DNA from: Ardenticatenaceae bacterium
GTDB taxonomy: Bacteria > Chloroflexota > Anaerolineae > Promineifilales > Promineifilaceae
Reading direction: 5' to 3'
Length of the DNA: 9,781 nucleotides
NCBI GenBank assembly: GCA_020634215.1
Contig: JACKCD010000091.1
Span: forward strand, 1-9,781
This document shows positions 5,902-9,781 of the stretch, one piece after another (positions within the stretch are counted from its first letter, which is position 1; each line of letters begins with the position of its first letter). The position numbers were made by a program, and so were the translations under genes. A model generated the notes under the pieces. It was not told where the DNA came from. It saw only the letters and a program-made list of their open reading frames with translations, and did not search any database.

Positions 5902-7693
5902 ACAGCTTTACACCCTCCTCCAGAATGCGCTTTTGCAAAATGGAGGGAGCATATTCCAGTTCAATAACGTTCAATGTAAATTGAGTTGCTTGCTCTAAGT
6001 AATCCAGAAGCTCGGTGAACTCCCAATCCGATATACCAGTGATAGCCAAATCAATATCTGTTTCCCGTGTAAAACCTTGATTTCGAGCCAATGAGCCAAA
6101 AAGATAGATTGTGTCAACCGCATAGTTGTCTTGAACAAGAGTTGCTAACCGTTTCGCTTCCTGTAAATAAAAATCAGGATAAACATCTGTGATTTCTACA
6201 TCCGTGAAGCCCGTTAATGTTAAAGGCTTGGCAGGTTGCTGCTGTAACTGCGCTAACAGTTGCTGATATGGCACGGTGGGTTTGCAGGTGATATATCTGA
6301 TCCAGGCACCGGTATCTATTGGTTTCCCCAAAACTTTATAGGTACCATCCTGGTAGCTCAACATAAAATCAAGCACATTATTTTGAGCTTCTTGCTCTTT
6401 ATACACCCGCAAAAATCGCGCAAAATCTGGGGATTCTGGATTAAGCCTGAGTGTTAAATCTGTAGCAAAGGCTTTGGTCTTGCCAGTTTTTATAATGTGC
6501 CACAATCCTACAATACTATGTACATCATCAAGGGAAAAGCCATGCCGGGGTACTTGAAACGGATGTCTAAACCGTTTTTGAATGTCGTAGAGTTTTTGCA
6601 GTAGTTCATCAAAGTGTGTATCTGGTTGCAAACGTTGTACAAGTTGTTGATTTGGCTCAAGGCCAAGCAAAACATGAAAATTGGAATAATTTGGGGAAGA
6701 AATAAAAAGCTGACCACCTTGACAAAGGGCACGAATGAATGTTTCTGTTTGGATTGTTTCCTCGACATGACGGCCATAATGGTTGCAAGTAACTTGAATT
6801 TGTTTGCCATGAATTTGAAGAGGATCAATCTTATCCACTGCAAACGATATTTTGAAGTGCAATGGGTGTGATTTCTGATGATGATTTGATATTGTGATTA
6901 GCTCTTGCCCAGACTGGAGGATTCCTTCAATATACTGAGGAGGAACTGGCTTTTCATTGGTAAGCAGCTCAAGTTTTAATGGAATTGGTGAGTCGTAAAT
7001 ATTAGGGCCTAGCGTGATTGCGCTAGGTTTTCCGAACCAAGTTTGAAACCAAGGCGACATTTCGATCTTCGCAATAAATTTTTCAGTTAACGTTACAGAT
7101 TGCCCTTCTTTGAGATAAGCTTCAAATTGTTGCAGGGCTTCACGCCCTTGAGGGTCGTCAGAAAACTTTGGTCGTAGGCTTACCTGTATTGTTTTGCCGT
7201 GCGTAAGTTGGTGCACTAATTGCCGCCCAATGGCTTGACGTAGTTGTTTTAGTCCTGAATCATCTGTCGTGTGACTCCACGGAATGCGAATTGTAGCTGT
7301 TTTTTTCGCGTGCCAGTTGGGGTTTTTCTTTTCTAGCTGAAATATTGCTTCTTTAGCAATCACCCAACGCCCTTCTTGTTGCTGAGTGTCCCAAATAAGC
7401 AAAATGACGGGTAGCGCAAATTGTGACCAATGACTCAGGTCTTTGACCTCAAACCGGTAAGGAAGATAGTCTTGGCGTTTGCGTTCTTGTAAGTTTGTGA
7501 TGCTTTTGGCTTGGATATGAAACAAAACGCCAGTAGCACGGCCGTCAAAATAGATATGGGCAATGAAGTCCTCGCCTAGGTCTTCAGAGGGGGGTGTGAC
7601 AACCCAGCCGAAGGCTTCAAAGCATTCGGCAATTTGGCGGATGCTGCGGCGTGCTTGTTGTGTTTGGGGTGTCAGGCGGATGGGTGCAACCAT
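5870..7693 (-). CDS. DUF4365 nuclease-like + MNT nucleotidyltransferase fusion (probable antitoxin/effector)
   Basis: This continuous 607-residue protein joins at least two recognisable domains. Residues about 10-155 look like DUF4365, a PD-(D/E)XK-type nuclease-like domain: GEDFIAHI with Asp42, then FHIQAKSI with Gln61-Ala-Lys63 as the QxK form of the active site, then LPVILLIWDTQQQEGRWV (94-111), typical of the family. Residues about 508-600 are a minimal nucleotidyltransferase: Gly533-Ser534, the metal-binding Asp546-Ile-Asp548, a third acidic position in NVIELE (575-580), and the usual end ILEEGVKLYE. Residues about 165-490 match no fold I recognise and look beta-rich. The HEPN gene follows with a 32-nt overlap, so the MNT part should be the antitoxin that modifies it. 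DUF4365 in a one-protein fusion with MNT is unusual to my knowledge. The coding sequence is visibly more AT-rich than its flanks and has no exact AACGGCCGTT, both signs of transfer. A defence role is plausible but inferred. Confidence 0.78.
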   Translation of the reverse strand: MVAPIRLTPQTQQARRSIRQIAECFEAFGWVVTPPSEDLGEDFIAHIYFDGRATGVLFHIQAKSITNLQERKRQDYLPYRFEVKDLSHWSQFALPVILLIWDTQQQEGRWVIAKEAIFQLEKKNPNWHAKKTATIRIPWSHTTDDSGLKQLRQAIGRQLVHQLTHGKTIQVSLRPKFSDDPQGREALQQFEAYLKEGQSVTLTEKFIAKIEMSPWFQTWFGKPSAITLGPNIYDSPIPLKLELLTNEKPVPPQYIEGILQSGQELITISNHHQKSHPLHFKISFAVDKIDPLQIHGKQIQVTCNHYGRHVEETIQTETFIRALCQGGQLFISSPNYSNFHVLLGLEPNQQLVQRLQPDTHFDELLQKLYDIQKRFRHPFQVPRHGFSLDDVHSIVGLWHIIKTGKTKAFATDLTLRLNPESPDFARFLRVYKEQEAQNNVLDFMLSYQDGTYKVLGKPIDTGAWIRYITCKPTVPYQQLLAQLQQQPAKPLTLTGFTDVEITDVYPDFYLQEAKRLATLVQDNYAVDTIYLFGSLARNQGFTRETDIDLAITGISDWEFTELLDYLEQATQFTLNVIELEYAPSILQKRILEEGVKLYEAQPVAVSG

Positions 7694-7699
7694 AAAAAC

Positions 7700-7728
7700 A
7701 TTTTGGCACTGCTGCGGCTAAATGTCAA
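7700..7728 (-). promoter_or_regulatory. Promoter candidate for the DUF4365-MNT/HEPN operon
   Basis: On the minus strand TTGACA (7728-7723), a perfect -35, is followed by a 17-nt spacer and CAAAAT (7705-7700), a 4-of-6 match to the -10 consensus. The -35 overlaps the stop codon of the upstream membrane protein gene. Only 6 nt separate the -10 from the ATG at 7693, so the transcript would be leaderless or nearly so. This would give the operon its own transcription independent of the membrane protein gene. Confidence 0.45.
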
Positions 7729-8783
7729 TTCTTTGTTTGCAGGCTGGGAGGCGGCAGGACAAGATAGCTGAGGAGGAGGCCAGTGCAGCCGGTGAAGATG
7801 GGGATGCCGGTGATGAGGTGGATGACCCACCAAACGCGGCCGGTGTTGGTGAGGGTGAGGAGGAAGAGGGCGTAGAGAATGGCGGGGAGGAGGAAGGCGA
7901 AAAGGTGGAAGGCAAACGGCCGTTTTCCCCCACCAACTCCCATCCCCAGCAACAGCCCATCCCCAATCAGCCCAGCCAGCACCAGCGCCGGTACGCCCGT
8001 GTAATCATCCAGCATCCAACTCATCAGCAAAATGTTAACCGACAGTATGAGGGTGACAGTGCCAAAAGGGACGCGCCAGCGGCGCACCACCGGCAGCAGC
8101 AGCCCCATCAGTAGGGCGGAGTGGAAGACGCTGGTTAGCACCCCCAGAATTTGCGACGCTTGCCCGGTAAACCCGACGCGGGAGACCGAGGTGGCGAGCC
8201 ACGGGTTGGCCGGGAAGTAGGCGAACTGGGTGATGAAGGTGAGCAGCGAAAGGAGGAAAGTGAGCGACAACAGCATAGGAAACAAAGCTACCCACCCCTG
8301 CGGGTTGCCACGCCGCTGCCCTAGGGCGCGAATGGGGCCGGTGACGATGAGTACCATACCGGCAATAAGCGTGAGGTGGGTGGGGCTGAACAGGGCGGCG
8401 ATGTTTTCTTCGATGCCAAAAACAGTGTGACAGGCGAGATCGCCGACACCGCCAGCGGCGAAAATGGCGATGCCGAGCAAGGAGAGGGTGTAGCCGGCCG
8501 GAACGGCCGTTTTCCACCCATGCCCCTGCCGCCAATTTTGCCACACTTGCCAACCGTGAACGGCCGTTACCGCCCCGAATCCACTGTAAAAAACGGCGTG
8601 CCACGGCGTAAAAAAGCTCTCTAGCCCACCAAGGTTGTTGTGCGCCCAGCCGTCGAGATAGAGGCCAAAGATAAACCAGATGGCGCTGATTGTGACCATC
8701 CAGTCAAAACGAAGCGAGCTAAACGGCCGTTCGGCGGCCAGAACAAGTTGGGGGTGGGTTGGGTTTTGTGTAAGTTGGGTCAT
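7725..8783 (-). CDS. Polytopic membrane protein of unknown function
   Basis: The 352-residue protein has roughly nine or ten hydrophobic segments (about residues 27-44, 57-79, 97-114, 133-152, 166-186, 212-232, 239-257, 263-283, 291-311, 318-343), so it is an integral membrane protein. I do not recognise a named family. Polar motifs inside or beside the early helices look conserved and functional: DGWAHNN (His48), FFTPWHAVF (His62), DLACHTVFGIEENI (His119) and SPTHL (His136). Four histidines among the first four helices could bind metal or haem, but that is inference. There is no signal peptide other than the first helix and no Shine-Dalgarno sequence before the ATG. The upstream gene (AmmeMemoRadiSam B) is separated by a repeat-filled 73-nt gap, and the MNT gene starts 31 nt downstream with its own promoter candidate. 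Four AACGGCCGTT copies lie within it, the densest cluster in the window, so it belongs to the host background. Confidence 0.72.
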   Translation of the reverse strand: MTQLTQNPTHPQLVLAAERPFSSLRFDWMVTISAIWFIFGLYLDGWAHNNLGGLESFFTPWHAVFYSGFGAVTAVHGWQVWQNWRQGHGWKTAVPAGYTLSLLGIAIFAAGGVGDLACHTVFGIEENIAALFSPTHLTLIAGMVLIVTGPIRALGQRRGNPQGWVALFPMLLSLTFLLSLLTFITQFAYFPANPWLATSVSRVGFTGQASQILGVLTSVFHSALLMGLLLPVVRRWRVPFGTVTLILSVNILLMSWMLDDYTGVPALVLAGLIGDGLLLGMGVGGGKRPFAFHLFAFLLPAILYALFLLTLTNTGRVWWVIHLITGIPIFTGCTGLLLSYLVLPPPSLQTKN

Positions 8784-8791
8784 GGGGTGGA

Positions 8792-8819
8792 GGAGATTGG
8801 AGATTGGAGATTAGAGATT
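8792..8819. repeat. Tandem 7-bp repeat (GGAGATT)n
   Basis: Four consecutive copies of GGAGATT (the last one AGAGATT) fill 28 bases immediately upstream of the membrane protein start. The last two copies form the left arm of the inverted repeat that follows. Confidence 0.85.
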
Positions 8820-8853
8820 GCAAACCGGTCAATCTTCAATCTCTAATCTCCAA
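8804..8853. repeat. 17-bp inverted repeat between amrB and the membrane protein gene
   Basis: TTGGAGATTAGAGATTG (8804-8820) is matched perfectly by its reverse complement at 8837-8853, with a 16-nt loop. The stem starts 4 nt after the stop of the Memo-family gene. It is AT-rich and lacks a following T run on the minus strand, so it is a poor intrinsic terminator but could protect or pause the transcript. The GGAGATT-type repetition suggests an intergenic repeat family that may recur elsewhere in the genome. Confidence 0.8.
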
Positions 8854-8856
8854 CCC

Positions 8857-9781
8857 CTAATCAATCAATAAACCAGAAATCGAAACCAGCGAATGATCTT
8901 CCGCATCCGCCGAGCAATGGTCATAGGCCACTTTGTGGCCGCTGACATGGCCGTTGTTGTTGGCTTCCAAGTAGTGCAGCATCAGGTAGATGGACGAGAA
9001 GCCACACACTTTGTTGCGGTCTTCTACGGCCGCGATTTGGCGGTAAAAGTCGGCGGCATCGCCGCGCAGCACCGCTTCGATGAGGTGATCATCGGTTTGG
9101 CGCAGGGCGGCGCGGCGGTGGCTGTCCATGTTGTAGTTATCGCTAAAGGCGGGGCCGACATGGGCAAAATCAACCGAGGCGACGGCCAGCACCTTTTTTC
9201 CAGCCGTTTCCCGCCGCAGCGTTTCCACGGCCGTCATCAGCAGTTCGTCGTTGGCCGGGTGGCCGCCGTTGCGGACAAAATGGTGGAACGAGCCGCACAA
9301 AATCGGCACCATTGGCTTGGGAGCCACGCCGTGTTTGTGGTAGATGTAGTGAAGCCAAACGGCCGATAATTCAATGGCGTGTTCTTTGCGGTGGTGCAAC
9401 TCCTCGGCATACGCTTCTGCGGGGCTAATCGCCTCGGCCACGGCATCAATCAGGTCGGTGTCGGTGGGCAGCACGCCAAAGGGGGTGGCATAGGGGAGCC
9501 GCGTCAGGGTGAAGGTGCCGTGCCCGCCGTTGTGGTCGGTGCCAAAGATGAGAACGAGATCGGCTTCAAGAACGGCCGTTTCTGCCCGTTCCCACACCTT
9601 CGCATACACCGGCCCGCCCCGCTGGTAATCAATATGGGGCGACACAATCGCCCGGCCGCGCCACGGCTGCCAGCCATTGCGGTCATCATCCTCGCCATAC
9701 CGCGCCAACTGCCGCGCCAGCCGCTGCGGGTTATCGGGATAGCTCAATTTTGCCAAAGCCGGGGGGCGATGGGGCTGGGCG
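8857..9781 (-). CDS. amrB: AmmeMemoRadiSam system protein B, Memo family (5' partial)
   Basis: The protein matches the Memo/AmmeMemoRadiSam B family, related to LigB-type non-haem iron dioxygenases. Numbered from the TTG codon at 9756, it shows SPHIDYQRGG (His41), GTDHNGG (His75), KEHAIELS (125-131), PMVPILCG (148-155), ASVDFAHVG (Asp196, His199) and NKVCGFSS (Cys251), ending in DHSLVSISGLLI. His41, His75 and Cys251 correspond to the pocket residues described for human Memo; its bacterial role is unsettled. That TTG is unlikely to be the start: the frame stays open to the window edge and reads AQPHRPPALAKLSYP, the RPPAxAxxxYP segment with which family members normally begin. The true start is therefore probably a few codons beyond 9781. 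Family partners (an AMMECR1-domain protein and a radical SAM enzyme) may lie upstream. One AACGGCCGTT copy (9571-9580) encodes Thr-Ala-Val. Confidence 0.9.
   Translation of the reverse strand, partial: AQPHRPPALAKLSYPDNPQRLARQLARYGEDDDRNGWQPWRGRAIVSPHIDYQRGGPVYAKVWERAETAVLEADLVLIFGTDHNGGHGTFTLTRLPYATPFGVLPTDTDLIDAVAEAISPAEAYAEELHHRKEHAIELSAVWLHYIYHKHGVAPKPMVPILCGSFHHFVRNGGHPANDELLMTAVETLRRETAGKKVLAVASVDFAHVGPAFSDNYNMDSHRRAALRQTDDHLIEAVLRGDAADFYRQIAAVEDRNKVCGFSSIYLMLHYLEANNNGHVSGHKVAYDHCSADAEDHSLVSISGLLID

Larger units (their letters stand above)
60..9580. repeat. Dispersed palindrome AACGGCCGTT, ten exact copies
   Basis: Exact copies start at 60, 960, 2135, 3228, 3911, 7915, 8502, 8559, 8722 and 9571. 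All ten fall inside coding sequence. The reading frames differ: six copies encode Thr-Ala-Val, three encode Arg-Pro within Lys/Glu-Arg-Pro, and one encodes Asn-Gly-Arg, so selection appears to act on the DNA word, not on a peptide. Near-copies occur at 4093 (ATCGGCCGTT) and 9359 (AACGGCCGAT), and the inner ACGGCCGT alone at 7538 and 9227. In random sequence of this length well under one exact copy is expected. Confidence 0.9.

Noticed and set aside
7722..8114. A plus-strand frame encoding an acidic Glu/Gly-rich protein
   Set aside because: Its low complexity comes from reading hydrophobic codons of the membrane protein in reverse complement; there is no independent evidence.
8804..8853. Rho-independent terminator of amrB
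   Set aside because: The stem is AT-rich and no T run follows on the minus strand, so I list it only as an inverted repeat.

Overview
All genes in this window lie on the minus strand, so transcription runs from position 9781 towards position 1. The best guess for the host is a Chloroflexota bacterium of the Anaerolineae type. The reasons are a dense scatter of the palindrome AACGGCCGTT, an AlkP-superfamily hydrolase ending in an LRALGYL tail, an AmmeMemoRadiSam B protein, an ftsZ without the usual division-cell-wall neighbours, and few clear Shine-Dalgarno sequences. This placement is inference from style, not from a marker gene.

Layout in transcription order: (1) 9781-8857, AmmeMemoRadiSam system protein B (Memo family), with its start just outside the window. 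(2) 8853-8792, a short-unit repeat and a 17-bp inverted repeat. (3) 8783-7725, a polytopic membrane protein with conserved-looking histidines. (4) 7693-5401, an AT-richer two-gene operon: a 607-residue protein with a DUF4365 nuclease-like N-terminus, an unrecognised middle and a C-terminal minimal nucleotidyltransferase (MNT), overlapping by 32 nt a HepT-like HEPN protein. This looks like an MNT-HEPN toxin-antitoxin module whose antitoxin carries an extra nuclease-like domain, and it is the most unusual item here. (5) 5332-5255, a regulatory region with four TTGTTG half-sites around candidate promoters. (6) 5226-5014, a small MerR/excisionase-type DNA-binding protein. (7) 4971-3802, ftsZ, followed by a strong intrinsic terminator at 3714-3676. 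(8) 3626-2880 and 2876-1944, two class I SAM-dependent methyltransferases only 3 nt apart. (9) 1922-1917, an extended -10 promoter candidate. (10) 1871-177, an AlkP-superfamily phosphodiesterase/phosphatase. (11) 164-1, the N-terminus of a membrane protein that runs off the window.

The regulator and ftsZ probably share transcripts and have similar leaders around their start codons. The two methyltransferases, the AlkP-type hydrolase and the membrane protein would fit modification or export of a glycan or lipid, but no substrate can be read from the sequence. AACGGCCGTT occurs ten times exactly, always inside a coding region and in all three reading frames. It is absent from 3921 to 7914, which includes the toxin-antitoxin-like operon, and this fits recent acquisition of that operon.

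I see no rRNA, tRNA, CRISPR array, transposase or integrase, and no plus-strand gene I would defend. No gene-free stretch exceeds 300 bases; the longest are 3627-3801, which holds the ftsZ terminator, and 5227-5400, which holds the operator region and a weak hairpin.
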